Assembly (NCBI RefSeq): GCF_016587355.1
Contig: NZ_BNJF01000003.1
Span: 1 to 64,000, forward strand
Reading direction: 5' to 3'
From: Ktedonospora formicarum
Lineage (GTDB): Bacteria; Chloroflexota; Ktedonobacteria; Ktedonobacterales; Ktedonobacteraceae
Length of the DNA: 64,000 nucleotides
Position numbers and translations under genes: made by a program. Positions within the stretch are counted from its first letter, which is position 1, and each line of letters starts with the position of its first letter. The notes under the pieces were generated by a model that did no database searches, was not told the origin of the DNA, and saw nothing but the letters and a program-made list of their open reading frames with translations. Shown one piece after another: positions 9,170 through 18,485 of this stretch.

Positions 9170-9694
9170 TTACCAGACGACATAGGGAGGGGAGGATTCA
9201 TGGTTCATCTCATCACGTATACTCGTCGATTTCCCAGATGAAGTGGCTGACAAGGATGACAGCATTTTCAGGATCACCTGAAGAAGATACTGGCTGACAA
9301 AAGGAATCGCCAGACAACTTTTCGATCCGGCAAGCCGCGCCTTCAAGCGATCCACGACGCCATTATGATGCATCAGCATGAGAATGAGGGTATGCGTGAA
9401 CTGAGGTTTAGTCATGATATACTGTACCACTCCATACCCACTCACATCAGGGAGCACACTATTGAGCACAATGAGATCAGGAACCACAACGTCAGGTTGC
9501 CTCAACCTTTGCATGGCCTCCACGCCAGTAGAAAAACTCTGGACCACAAAGCCTTCACTCCTCAGACAAGTCTCAACCATCTCACGAATGGTGGAGGAAG
9601 CATCAATGACCATGACTCGGACCAGCCACTGAGATGACTTCCTCTCGTCAGAAGCAGAACAATGTTTTCTGCTTTCCTTCTCACGCTCACTCAT
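9170..9694 (-). CDS. Receiver-domain protein lacking phosphorylation residues
   Basis: 174 residues with a CheY-like receiver domain at about residues 25-145. The phosphoacceptor Asp position carries Asn (N78 in DLIVLNSVLPDVSGYG), the acidic pair is reduced to D31-A32, the conserved Thr/Ser is Met and the conserved Lys before Pro-Phe is Ile (CLAIPF). It therefore resembles a pseudo-receiver that acts by protein contact, not His-Asp phosphotransfer. There is no output domain. Its ATG overlaps the end of the preceding 50-residue ORF by 8 bp, suggesting translational coupling in a minus-strand operon of three small genes. Confidence 0.8.
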   Translation of the reverse strand: MSEREKESRKHCSASDERKSSQWLVRVMVIDASSTIREMVETCLRSEGFVVQSFSTGVEAMQRLRQPDVVVPDLIVLNSVLPDVSGYGVVQYIMTKPQFTHTLILMLMHHNGVVDRLKARLAGSKSCLAIPFVSQYLLQVILKMLSSLSATSSGKSTSIRDEMNHESSPPYVVW

Positions 9695-9839
9695 TGTTCA
9701 TGTTCCTCTGCTCGCTGCCATATGCAGCCATATGCTTCGCAAGGTAACGGATTGTGCCCACCTCACAATCACTCATCACATCGCAACGTTGCTCTAAGCG
9801 ATCGAGGCTCCCTCCCAAGGCTCTCAGGCTGGGACACAA
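9687..9839 (-). CDS. Hypothetical 50-residue protein, coupled to receiver gene
   Basis: Proposed start TTG at 9839, preceded by 'aaggag' at 7-base spacing. The product contains LGGSLDRLEQRCDVMSDCEV and ends in RNMNNE. The stop overlaps the start of the pseudo-receiver gene. A charged helical peptide with two Cys and no known domain. The start is uncertain because the frame is open further upstream, overlapping the zinc-ribbon gene. Supported mainly by the coupled arrangement. Confidence 0.5.
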   Translation of the reverse strand: MCPSLRALGGSLDRLEQRCDVMSDCEVGTIRYLAKHMAAYGSEQRNMNNE

Positions 9840-9874
9840 CGCCCTCTCCTTCCCGCCATACGAAACACCCACGT

Positions 9875-10051
9875 TTAGGCACTTAAGCAGCACACATGGT
9901 GCGCTCGATGGCGTTGGAGAAGCAGCTCTGCATGGCGTGGGCAAATCCCATGCGAGCCATTCCCTAATTCCAGACCCTGCTCACACAGACACCAGGCACA
10001 CCGTGGGCACTGCCATTCTGCGGGACTCCTCCAGGATGGTTCGTCACTCAT
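9875..10051 (-). CDS. Small putative zinc-binding protein
   Basis: 58 residues from the ATG at 10051 (MSDEPSWRSPAEWQCPRCAW), preceded by 'aggaaagaag'. CPRC, a second Cys pair (CLC) and ICPRH form a plausible Cys/His zinc site. The gene lies 35 bp upstream of the 50-residue ORF and probably starts the operon that ends in the pseudo-receiver. Function unknown. It could be an adaptor or DNA-binding ribbon. Confidence 0.55.
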   Translation of the reverse strand: MSDEPSWRSPAEWQCPRCAWCLCEQGLELGNGSHGICPRHAELLLQRHRAHHVCCLSA

Positions 10052-10756
10052 CCGGCTTCTTTCCTGCTGCTCTTCTATCATTACTCGACTGTTTCTCATC
10101 TCCTACTCCTCTTGTAACATTGATACATGCTCCTTTCTCAACCACCCTCCTGGCTAGAAGGAACATCGCCCGGCGATCATGCGCTCAAGCGGTTTTCGTC
10201 ACGCAGTCGCGGATCATTTCTTTCTTCCAAGAGAGTATAGAAGGAAGTTCTGGAGCCGTCACTTCTTTTGAGGTGACATCTCAGGTGTCACCTCACTTCA
10301 CCTCACTTCATACTGACGTGGCTACCTGCGCAGAGCTGCAGCAGCGCTTGCCATCGTATGTTTGCACAGTATTGAGAGCAAAAGGGCAATGAAGCACACG
10401 AAGAGTTGGCGAAGGATCTTGCAGAAGAGTAGGAACGTGACGACCCGAAACGCTCTTTCGTCTTCTCATGCATTGCTTGACGAAAGCAGCCCTCCGCTCA
10501 GCCCCCCCTCGCTCTTCACCAGGCCATCTGCTATGATACAAAGAGCAGAAAGAGGAAGTGATTGTAGAGATTTTCCTGTCCTATCTGGTTTGTGCCTCTA
10601 CAATCCTAGAGGTATGAGAACCTGTGTACAGCTCCAGAGCCCACGACAAGCCTATCAATGGTACACGAGGAAGTCACTGATCATCCGGATGGCAGACCAC
10701 TTCACATGACTTCACCATGTGCTGTTCCTCTCAAGCAGGCAGAAAGGAGGGGGCCA
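10052..10756. other. Intergenic region upstream of the XRE/WD40 gene
   Basis: No supported gene. Near 10266-10310 the sequence contains gaggtgaca ... tgtcacctc (9-bp inverted repeat) followed by tandem cacttcacctc units, a possible operator for either divergent gene. The rest contains frames without ribosome sites. Confidence 0.4.
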
Positions 10757-13700
10757 ATGGCAAAATCCTACTACCGTGAGCGAGACTATACATTTGGGCA
10801 AATGATGCTCACGCTCCGAACGGCCATTGGTTTCACCCAGGCGGGACTTGCCGCCTTCCTCGGGGTCTCCCGACGCGCGGTCGCAGAATGGGAGGCAGGC
10901 AGCAATTATCCCAAAGTCGACCACCTCAAACGATTCATTGCGCTGGGGGTTCAACAACAGGCCTTTCCCGCTGGTCAAGAAGCCGAGGAGATCCGCGCAT
11001 TGTGGAAAGCGGCACATCAGAAGGTGCTGCTCGATGAACCATGGCTCGCTGTGCTCCTCGGTCACCCACCGCACTCACGCACATCTGGTGAATTGCCACC
11101 CATTGAAGCAATCAGTAGCAGGAGATCGGCCATCCCGTCAACTGCCGCTGAGTCACAAGTGGATTGGGGAGACGCCCTCTCTGTCTCGGCGTTCTATGGA
11201 CGCGACCACGAGCTGGCTCTGCTAACCCAATGGGCCGTGCAGGAACGCTGTCGCGTCATCAACGTGCTCGGGATGGGAGGCATTGGCAAGTCGGCCCTGG
11301 CAGTCAGCACGATGCACCGATTGGCCCCCCACTTCGACGTGGTCATCTTTCGCTCCTTACGGGACGCGCCTTCATGCGAGGCACTGCTCGAGGATGTCCT
11401 GCAGGTGCTCGCTCCTCAGTCCCTTGAGGCAATTCCTGCCACGCTCGGTCAACGCATCAGCCTCCTGCTGCAGCAACTCCGCACCGTTCGCACCCTCCTC
11501 GTGCTTGATAACCTGGAAGCGCTTCTGGAAGAAGGGGAACCCCAGGGACGGTTCCGCGCTAGTTATGAAGGCTATGGGCACATGCTGCGCCGGGTCGCGG
11601 AAACAGCCCACCAGGGCTGCCTGCTGCTCACCTCACGAGAAAAACCGGCGGAGGTACGACCGCTGGAGGGCAAGCGTTCCACTGTGCGCTCATTGCGTCT
11701 CTGCGGACTCGATCGTGCCGCGTGCGAGCAGCTCTTCGCGGAGCAAGGGCTCGCTGGCACAGAGGAAGAGCAAGCACAGCTTGCAGCATTGTATGCTGGC
11801 AACCCGCTCGCCTTGAAGATCGTCGCCGAAACAATTGTTGAGCTGTTCGAGGGAAACATCGGCCCATTTCTCGAGCAGGGGGTGGTCATCTTTGGCACCA
11901 TCGATGACCTGCTTGACGAGCAATTCGCCCGACTTTCTGCCTTGGAACAGACCGTGCTGCGCTGGTTGGCCATTGTCCGAGAACCGGTGACGCTTGATGA
12001 GCTTCTGGCAATGTTCGTCATTCCCCCGCCACGCACCCGCCTGCTGGAAGCTATGGATGGCCTGCGCCGTCGATCGTTGATCGAGTGTGGGCATCGCCAG
12101 GGTAGTTTCACACTGCAATCGGTGGTCCTGGAATACATGACGGCAACACTGATCACTGAAGGCACCAGCGAACTGCGGCGGCACCAGATGGATCTCCTTC
12201 GCCATCACGGCTTTGAGCAAGCAGATGCCAAAGAATACGTGCGGCAGACTCAGGAGCGTCTTCTGGTCATCCCACTGCTCACGAGCCTCCAGCGCGCCTT
12301 CCTCAATCCAGAAGAGGTGGAGGAGGCGCTCTGCTCACTGCTCGACCAATTTCGCAACCAACCTGATGCCGTTCAGGGCTATGGACCAGCGAACCTGATC
12401 GCGCTGCTGCGCCTGGTGCGTGGGCACCTGCGCGGACTTGATCTTTCGTGGCTCGTGATCCGAGGTGCCTCCTTGCAAGGGGTTGAGATGCAAGATACAT
12501 CCCTGAGAGAATCAAAACTCCAGGAGACGGTGTTCACCGAAGCACTGGCCGCAACGGGAGTGGTCGCTGTGAGCCGCACGGGCGAATACTGGGCAGCTGG
12601 TAGCTGGCGGGGAGAAGTACGAGTCTGGTGTGAGGAAGGTCACCGCTTACATCTCGTCTGGCAAGCCCATACCGACACGACATTCATCCTTGTTTTCAGT
12701 CCAGATGAACGGACGCTGGCGACTGGAAGCTGGGATGGCACCGTCAAGCTCTGGGATTTGCAAAGCGGTATTTTGCTCTGGACCCAGTGGCATGCTGGCC
12801 CCATCTTCAGCGCTGTGTTTTCCCCGGATGGACAAACCCTCGCCAGCGGCGGAGACGATGCAGTCATTCAGTTCTGGGATGTCTCCTCTGGTCGGAAGGT
12901 CCAGATGGTACCCCATCCAGGACCTGTCTTCGCTCTCGCATGGAGCCCCAATGGCCAATTGGTAGCCAGTAGTACCTTCGATGGAAGCATTCGGCTGTGG
13001 CAAATGCAAAGAAGCCAGCCACCTCCCTGCAACAGCGTTCTCAGGGGTCATACCAATTGGGTATTCTCCTTGAGCTTTGCCCCTGATAGCATCCACCTCG
13101 CAAGCAGCAGCTGGGACAGGACGGTCAAGGTGTGGGATGTCGTCAATGTCCGGCTGTGCTCGACATTGACAGGACACACCCAGCAAGTAGATGCAGTGGC
13201 TTGGAGCCCGGATGGCCATACCGTGGCGAGCGCAGGACGCGACATGGCTATCTGGCTGTGGGATATCACACAAAACCAGTATCGAGCAGTATTGCATGGA
13301 CATACTGGAGCAGTGCATAAAATAGCCTTTACCCCTGACAGCCGTATCTTACTCAGTAGCAGCGACGATAGCACGATCCGGGTATGGGATACAACGAATG
13401 GATCGTGCCTCCGTATCATCAAGGGCTACGGAGTTTCGGTCTACGACCTAGCCTGGAGTCCGGATGGTCAGTGGTTGGCAAGTGCAGGTTCAGATCTGCT
13501 GGTCACGCTTTGGGAGAGAGCAGGAAAGTCTCCTCCCAGAGAATTGAAGGGCCACAGTTTCGCCGTACGTGGCGTTGCCTGGAGTCCGGATGGGCGGCTC
13601 GCCAGCAGCGGATGGGATAACGCAATCCGAATATGGGAACCAACCAAGGAGGAATGTCTCCAGGTTTTGCACGATCCAGACCACAACGACACCTTGTTCT

Positions 13701-14413
13701 ACGGGGTAGCCTGGAACCCAAAGGGGAATTTGTTAGCTTGTGGAACCTATCTGTATGGTGTGCAGGTGTGGGATATGACAACCTCGACACGCCGTTGGAT
13801 GAAGCGCCAGCACCAAACCTGGATTCATCATGTCGAGTGGAGCCCTGATGGTATGAGGCTCGCCAGTTGCGGAGATGATGGGAGCATTTGCCTATGGCAG
13901 GCAACTGATGGGAAACTCCTTGAGAAACTCCAGGGACACCGAGGAGGGACCATGAGTGTGAGGTGGAGCCCAGATGGCAAACACGTAGCGAGTGGAGGAG
14001 GGCAAGAGATATGGGTGTGGGATGTGACCAGTGGAAAAGGGCGCCAGATGATGCGAGGAGAACCAGGAAGGGTGTTAACCGTCGCCTGGAGTCCAGGGGG
14101 GGAAGTAATCGTGAGTGGAAATAGTGAAGGGAAGATACAATGGTGGGAAGTGCAGAATGGGGTGTGTCTGGCCATGCGGAAGGGACATTGTGGAGCTGTG
14201 CAGGCACTGCGAGTGAGTCCAGATGGACGCTGGCTGGCCAGCAGTGGTGATGACGGTGCGATCCGCATATGGAATCTGGAGACAAGGGAAATGGTACGGA
14301 CATTGCGGCGGGATCGCCCCTATGAGCGGCTCAATATCACAGGAATCCGCGGGATAACGGAGGCACAGAAGACAGCGTTGCTGTCATTGGGGGCAATTGA
14401 GATCCACTCATAG
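10757..14413 (+). CDS. XRE-HTH / NB-ARC ATPase / WD40 propeller protein
   Basis: 1218 residues. The start is the ATG at 10757 after a near-perfect 'aaaggagg'; the frame is open 33 codons further up without a ribosome site. Domains in order: XRE-type HTH (about 10-65, FTQAGLAAFLGVSRRAVAEW), STAND/NB-ARC NTPase with P-loop GMGGIGKSA at 172-180 and downstream LLVLDNLEALLEEG, a winged-helix/helical region (about 400-590), then 14 WD40 units from about 600 to 1180 (each near SPDG...LASxxxD...IRLWD), enough for two seven-bladed propellers. STAND proteins oligomerise on ligand binding, the propeller acting as sensor. Here the HTH suggests a transcriptional output, but a defence role cannot be excluded. 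Cytoplasmic. No linked operon partner. Confidence 0.93.
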   Translation: MAKSYYRERDYTFGQMMLTLRTAIGFTQAGLAAFLGVSRRAVAEWEAGSNYPKVDHLKRFIALGVQQQAFPAGQEAEEIRALWKAAHQKVLLDEPWLAVLLGHPPHSRTSGELPPIEAISSRRSAIPSTAAESQVDWGDALSVSAFYGRDHELALLTQWAVQERCRVINVLGMGGIGKSALAVSTMHRLAPHFDVVIFRSLRDAPSCEALLEDVLQVLAPQSLEAIPATLGQRISLLLQQLRTVRTLLVLDNLEALLEEGEPQGRFRASYEGYGHMLRRVAETAHQGCLLLTSREKPAEVRPLEGKRSTVRSLRLCGLDRAACEQLFAEQGLAGTEEEQAQLAALYAGNPLALKIVAETIVELFEGNIGPFLEQGVVIFGTIDDLLDEQFARLSALEQTVLRWLAIVREPVTLDELLAMFVIPPPRTRLLEAMDGLRRRSLIECGHRQGSFTLQSVVLEYMTATLITEGTSELRRHQMDLLRHHGFEQADAKEYVRQTQERLLVIPLLTSLQRAFLNPEEVEEALCSLLDQFRNQPDAVQGYGPANLIALLRLVRGHLRGLDLSWLVIRGASLQGVEMQDTSLRESKLQETVFTEALAATGVVAVSRTGEYWAAGSWRGEVRVWCEEGHRLHLVWQAHTDTTFILVFSPDERTLATGSWDGTVKLWDLQSGILLWTQWHAGPIFSAVFSPDGQTLASGGDDAVIQFWDVSSGRKVQMVPHPGPVFALAWSPNGQLVASSTFDGSIRLWQMQRSQPPPCNSVLRGHTNWVFSLSFAPDSIHLASSSWDRTVKVWDVVNVRLCSTLTGHTQQVDAVAWSPDGHTVASAGRDMAIWLWDITQNQYRAVLHGHTGAVHKIAFTPDSRILLSSSDDSTIRVWDTTNGSCLRIIKGYGVSVYDLAWSPDGQWLASAGSDLLVTLWERAGKSPPRELKGHSFAVRGVAWSPDGRLASSGWDNAIRIWEPTKEECLQVLHDPDHNDTLFYGVAWNPKGNLLACGTYLYGVQVWDMTTSTRRWMKRQHQTWIHHVEWSPDGMRLASCGDDGSICLWQATDGKLLEKLQGHRGGTMSVRWSPDGKHVASGGGQEIWVWDVTSGKGRQMMRGEPGRVLTVAWSPGGEVIVSGNSEGKIQWWEVQNGVCLAMRKGHCGAVQALRVSPDGRWLASSGDDGAIRIWNLETREMVRTLRRDRPYERLNITGIRGITEAQKTALLSLGAIEIHS

Positions 14414-14420
14414 TAGAGGC

Positions 14421-14581
14421 GGTAGTGTTGCAAAAAATTTAGAGCCGAGAAAATGGAGTGAGTAATTACAGCATAAGAAACATTGCTGCAGAGAAAAGGC
14501 GAATGTTCTACATCTTTTCCTCGTGGATGATGCTTATAGACGCCGTCAATTTACTGAGCTTTAATTTTTTGCAACACAACC
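14421..14581. mobile_element. 161-bp MITE with IS6-type ends
   Basis: The left end ggtagtgttgcaaaaaattt and the inverted right end ggttgtgttgcaaaaaatta match over about 20 bp with two mismatches, and the terminal 13 bases equal those of the IS6-type element at 8229-9067. No coding capacity. It sits 7 bp after the WD40 gene stop and may have cut the 5' part of the next small membrane ORF. No clear target duplication. Confidence 0.75.
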
Positions 14582-14600
14582 CCTACATAAACCGTGCTTG

Positions 14601-14774
14601 ATGGTCCTTGTTATTGCATTAGCCTTTGTGCTTTCTCTCCGCAGGATCGATGCTCCCTTGTTTGGGCAGGTTGTTTGGATGGTTGGAAGCTATTGCGGCG
14701 TTGAGGCAGGCGTCAGAGCCCTTTCCAAACATGTCCCTCGTCAGCAAGAATCACCACCAACGCAGATTGAATAG
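14601..14774 (+). CDS. Small membrane protein or 3' remnant, 57 residues
   Basis: Starts MVLVIALAFVLSLRRIDAP, continues with a second hydrophobic stretch (VVWMVGSYCGVEAG) and a polar tail. Followed 4 bp later by a clear intrinsic terminator, so it is the end of a real transcription unit. The MITE directly upstream and the lack of a ribosome site suggest a truncated membrane protein, not a complete gene. Family not recognised (phage holin-like size). Confidence 0.45.
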   Translation: MVLVIALAFVLSLRRIDAPLFGQVVWMVGSYCGVEAGVRALSKHVPRQQESPPTQIE

Positions 14775-14778
14775 ATCG

Positions 14779-14814
14779 AGAGAGGTTAACCACCCTGGCT
14801 AACCTCTCTTTTTT
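14779..14814 (+). terminator. Rho-independent terminator
   Basis: A 10-bp stem (agagaggtta / taacctctct) with an 11-base loop, followed by a run of T. Ends the unit of the 57-residue ORF. Confidence 0.85.
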
Positions 14815-15056
14815 CAATGGACAACCACAGGTCGGGGAACAGTCCCCTCATGCACGACCTACACGCGCAAATATCTCTCACCTGTAACACAGTCCAGAAC
14901 TGCATCTTCTCGCAATACAACAATGATGCAACACAGCCACGTTCCCTGAGGAACGTCCCAAAATCGCTTGTGGAAAGAGGGAACATGCTGCTAGAATAAG
15001 GGAGCGAAGAAGGCCATCTCGCATGAATGGCTTGCACATTGCTCAGGGAAGATCAG

Positions 15057-15656
15057 ATGCAAGAAGAGATTCACATCGCATTCACCTTCGGTGAAACGCT
15101 TGCCGCAAACCCACACCTCGCTGACTACTTTCATCGATTGCATTTCTCTCCATCAGGTTCTGTGGAAATGGCCGATGGAGCCGGACTCTCAATCCTCTCA
15201 ATCGTGAGAGGGAAATACGCACTTCATCCCATTGATCAACGCACAATCCAAGTCACCTTCTACGATCTGCGTGAGATGCATCCCTACAACAACAACAAAC
15301 AGGTCCGCGAACTCGAGCCAAGCAGTGTCAAGGTGACTCGCGAGGAGGGGACGTTCGCATTTCGGCGCGTGTGGTGGGAGCGGCGAGATGAGGATGAAAG
15401 CCAATGGCCGTGTATGCTCTACTGGGCCAGATACGTTTTCGACCTCGATCCATTAGATCGACTCGCGAGCAATAGGCAAGGGAGCGCGTATCATCGTATC
15501 ATGGTCGAACCTGACACCCGCTACTATTATTGCCAGGACGATCTGGATGCTGAGACGCTCACGCTCGCTGACCTCAACGACCTGGGAATTCCCCTGCAAC
15601 CCGATGCCTCAGTTCGCGAAGCACAGAAAAACAAAATAGTTTGGGGTCACCGGTAG
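15057..15656 (+). CDS. Hypothetical protein, 199 residues
   Basis: Unrecognised soluble protein. The ATG at 15057 is preceded by 'cagggaagatcag'; an upstream ATG at 15027 in the same frame is possible. It is rich in charged and aromatic residues, with the stretches HLADYFHRLHFSPSG and VRELEPSSVKVTREEG. No signal peptide, membrane helix or catalytic motif. Steady codon use over the whole length supports a real gene. The neighbours (terminator upstream, convergent hypothetical gene downstream) give no functional hint. Confidence 0.65.
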   Translation: MQEEIHIAFTFGETLAANPHLADYFHRLHFSPSGSVEMADGAGLSILSIVRGKYALHPIDQRTIQVTFYDLREMHPYNNNKQVRELEPSSVKVTREEGTFAFRRVWWERRDEDESQWPCMLYWARYVFDLDPLDRLASNRQGSAYHRIMVEPDTRYYYCQDDLDAETLTLADLNDLGIPLQPDASVREAQKNKIVWGHR

Positions 15657-15944
15657 CTCATGCTATGCCTTCTTCACTCATCGGGAAACGGTTCCCCCTC
15701 CACATGCTGTCTCGAACGGTGACCTGCTCCACACTCTGTCTTACAAGCAGGCCATCATGGGCAAAACACCGTTGATAGCCTGCCATTCCTAAGATACCGA
15801 ACTGCGCGAGAAGCAACGCGAGAGAGATCTTCTGTATGGGAAAATAGCCGCCAGAGGTCTGTCCTCTCACTACGAGACAACAGATGCCTCAAGAAACTCT
15901 CTAGCAATTGCACACAGACTCAGATGAAGCCTGGCAAAAGACGG

Positions 15945-16328
15945 TTAGGCAGAGTGGGCATTTTCACCCACTAGTTGTGCTTCAAAACTTCGGCTGTAAA
16001 ATGAAAGCACCTCTTCTTCCCGGTCGATAACACGGTATCTTAGGTATTCCCACTGATCATTGCGTAAAGAGCGAATGACGAGTGGGAGTGTCAGATAACC
16101 AGCGCCCGCTTGTAATTGAAGCTCCTGAACATCGTCGAAAACGAGACGAAGTTGGCGACGATCATCACTTACTCCAGTACCGAGCCAGATTTCTACAGAC
16201 AAGCTATATTTGCTGCTGTATGTATCAATCCATATCTCTTGTTGTCGGAGGTCAAGACGCTCAAACAGATCAAAGTAGCTGGGGTTAAGAGACAAGTAGT
16301 GGTCAAGTGCTTTATCGCTGTGTTCCAT
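15945..16328 (-). CDS. Hypothetical protein, 127 residues
   Basis: Unrecognised, acidic, predicted cytoplasmic. Beta-rich composition (IWIDTYSSKYSLSVEIWLGT, LRLVFDDVQELQLQ) suggests a small beta-sandwich or an immunity/DUF-type domain. The upstream 'aagggaaatcac' is a fair ribosome site for the ATG at 16328. Convergent with the 199-residue gene. No sign of frameshift. Function unknown. Confidence 0.6.
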   Translation of the reverse strand: MEHSDKALDHYLSLNPSYFDLFERLDLRQQEIWIDTYSSKYSLSVEIWLGTGVSDDRRQLRLVFDDVQELQLQAGAGYLTLPLVIRSLRNDQWEYLRYRVIDREEEVLSFYSRSFEAQLVGENAHSA

Positions 16329-16982
16329 CTGTGATTTCCCTTTGCTGCGTTCTGTCTTGTATCCTACGTCTTTCGTTCTTATCTGGCAAGCGTTTCGTCA
16401 TCACTGATACTCTTTGGAAATGATTGATAGCTACTCAGACTCTAAGGGGCAACGCGACTGAGCACACACGTCCTCGTCATTTGCAAAGTCGAGCACTTGT
16501 GCTTATTTATTGAAACGAAATACTTTTCATGAAAGAAGCCGCCCCCAAACTCGCCATCGCGAAAAGGAGCTTGCAAGGTAGCTGTCCAAGCAAAGACAAG
16601 GATGGAGACATGAACTGGTGTGCCGCCACATCGTGAATCACGAGGCACAGACAGTGTTTCAGGTCGACATCCGCTCTGGGCACAACCGCTATCGACGTGA
16701 GGATACCGAACACGTCTGGCTCCCCTGGCATTCCCAGCGTCCCTAAATGAAGAGCTAGGATCAGGGCTGATCCAGCCCCTCTCTCAAGATAGGCAATAAA
16801 CAGAGACACACCAGGCTGATCAGCTCTCACGTTCGTCTCGTTACAGGTGTAGCACCTAGCTCACCACTTCTCGTATTGTTTCTCACAGGCAGGTGGCAAC
16901 GGCTCGGGAGAGATCGCTCACAGTACCATGCGTAGACACATTGATGGCAACATAGTAGAATACACGCAGCTCTCTCTAGAAG
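16329..16982. other. Gap with a dispersed-repeat copy
   Basis: No convincing gene. The stretch 16838-16905 (accacttctcgta...tttctcacaggcaggtggcaac) is a diverged copy of the repeat also seen at 50.3, 52.6, 58.6 and 59.2 kb. The segment 16926-16990 (cgtagacacattgatggcaa and following) is shared with the leader of the small gene at 50.8 kb and partly with that at 58.8 kb. Confidence 0.5.
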
Positions 16983-17000
16983 ATGAGGAATGTGTGGAAA

Positions 17001-17357
17001 ATGAGAACGAGCGAATCAGTCGTGCTCCCGCTGCCTGAACACGCCCACGCCATACGCGAGGCGGCAATGCTCTTCACCGAACAATGTGAGGTCATCGCAA
17101 CCATCGCGATCCGGGGACAGGTCCTCCTGGAGGATACCACCACGCGCCTCTTCCCAGACTGGGTCACCGTGAGTCAGCTTGATGATAGCCTGGACCTGCT
17201 TGGGTTGGGCGATGGCACGGAGTTGCCAGAGGATGCCCGCCTGCTCTGGGTGCGCCCCCTCCAGGCCGAATTCCGTCTTCAAGAAATGCCTGCGCCCCAG
17301 GACGGTGAGCCTCACCTCACTCCAGATGCCTCCACCCCTGGCTCCCCACCAGCCTAA
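17001..17357 (+). CDS. Small unnamed gene family, copy A
   Basis: 118 residues from the ATG at 17001, the position where the copies at 17.0 and 50.8 kb become alignable (MRTSESV / MRISESV). The core of about 80 residues contains PEHAHAIREAAMLFTEQ, IRGQVLLEDTTTRLFPDWVT and DGTELPEDARLLWV. Shared with the copies at 50804 and 58817 at very high identity in the centre. The C-terminal tail is different and Pro-rich. No known domain. A beta-rich small regulator or phage-like accessory protein is conceivable. An upstream ATG at 16983 is possible. Confidence 0.65.
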   Translation: MRTSESVVLPLPEHAHAIREAAMLFTEQCEVIATIAIRGQVLLEDTTTRLFPDWVTVSQLDDSLDLLGLGDGTELPEDARLLWVRPLQAEFRLQEMPAPQDGEPHLTPDASTPGSPPA

Positions 17358-17817
17358 GCTGGCCTTCTTACATGTACATTTACATTCGCCGATGTATGTG
17401 TGCGCTCGACATGCACTCTCCTGCACCTCACCCAGCAGGCGCATCATAGCCCATCACGCCCAAGGACAATACAGTGTATCAAGCATTCTTTTATTGCTAC
17501 TTCGCCTCCTTCGCCGGAGCGCAAGAAATCTTTTTCTCGCGCGCCGACCGTAGCCTCCAGCACTGCAACTGCTGCTTCAAAAACAGAATAAGTAGATAAA
17601 ATTGTCAACTAAAACATTTAGGACATTTTGACCGCAAAGTGACCGCTTCTTGTCCTGGTAGAAGATCCTTGTTTCTCATACACTTCAAAGAAAGACACGT
17701 TGCTAAGAAGCATGTGACACTCATCAATTAAGTCCACTCGGAGTTTTTTGTTGTTCGTTTCTTTCATTCTGTAAGCGTTTCTCTTGTGACAAGAAGAGAA
17801 AACAGAAAGGAATACCG
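17358..17817. other. Gap without a supported gene
   Basis: No ORF with a ribosome site on either strand. The last ~90 bases probably hold the promoter and ribosome site ('gaaaggaa') of the peptidoglycan-binding protein gene. Confidence 0.4.
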
Positions 17818-18201
17818 ATGTCTCGTAAGATGCTTCTGATTCTCCTACCAGGTCTGGTCCTCCTGCTCTGTATGACATTCCTGGTCAGTACTCCTACTCC
17901 CGCTCATGCTGCCCAGAGCACACAAACCACAATAAGCGCTTCACTCCATTCTCAAGATGCCCATCCATGCCCGCCAACCCTCTCCCTTGGTTCGACGGGG
18001 TATTGGGTGAAACGGCTGCAAGATCGACTGAACTGGTTCTACCAGCACACAGACTTTTTCACGTGGCAGTATCCCCTCAAAGAGGATGGGATATTTGGCC
18101 AAGGCACGCTGACCGCTGTGAAGGATTTTCAGGATTGGGACTTTCTCCACGTTGATGGTGTCGTTGGAAAACAGACCTGGTCTGCTCTCTACTTCTGCTA
18201 A
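17818..18201 (+). CDS. Secreted peptidoglycan-binding domain protein
   Basis: 127 residues. Signal peptide: basic start, hydrophobic core LILLPGLVLLLCMTFLV, and a probable cleavage site after AHA. One PG_binding_1 domain covers about residues 55-127 (LGSTGYWVKRLQDRLNW ... DGIFGQGTLTAVKDFQ ... VDGVVGKQTWSAL), the usual three-helix repeat that binds cell-wall glycan. No catalytic domain is attached, so it is a stand-alone wall-binding protein or an inhibitor-like module. A ribosome site 'gaaaggaa' precedes the start. Exported to the cell surface. Confidence 0.9.
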   Translation: MSRKMLLILLPGLVLLLCMTFLVSTPTPAHAAQSTQTTISASLHSQDAHPCPPTLSLGSTGYWVKRLQDRLNWFYQHTDFFTWQYPLKEDGIFGQGTLTAVKDFQDWDFLHVDGVVGKQTWSALYFC

Positions 18202-18485
18202 CACACTGCAGCATGGGGAGAAACACACCACCTGGACTCAGATGCTTGTCCAATCGTCACCTCACTTGCTCACTCAAAGCACATGTATTGGCACATCGAC
18301 AGCGATCTCTGGAGGCCTGCGTTACATACACCCACGTCAGTGCCTCCTCCTCACCCAGCCACATCCACCACAGTTCTTCACTCCCAGGAACAATACAATG
18401 CAGCAAACACTGTCTCTTTTCGGCTGTTTTGCAAAAAGAGAGCTAATCTGTCAAAATAGAGAAAAGAAGAACAAGAGAACCAATC

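Noticed and set aside
13503..14303. 266-codon minus-strand frame under the WD40 repeats
   Set aside because: Repeat-driven shadow (Ser/His/Pro-rich), no start context; the plus strand is clearly coding.
16442..16830. Two overlapping minus-strand frames of 68 and 107 codons
   Set aside because: No ribosome site, no domain, mutually overlapping frames and low-complexity composition.
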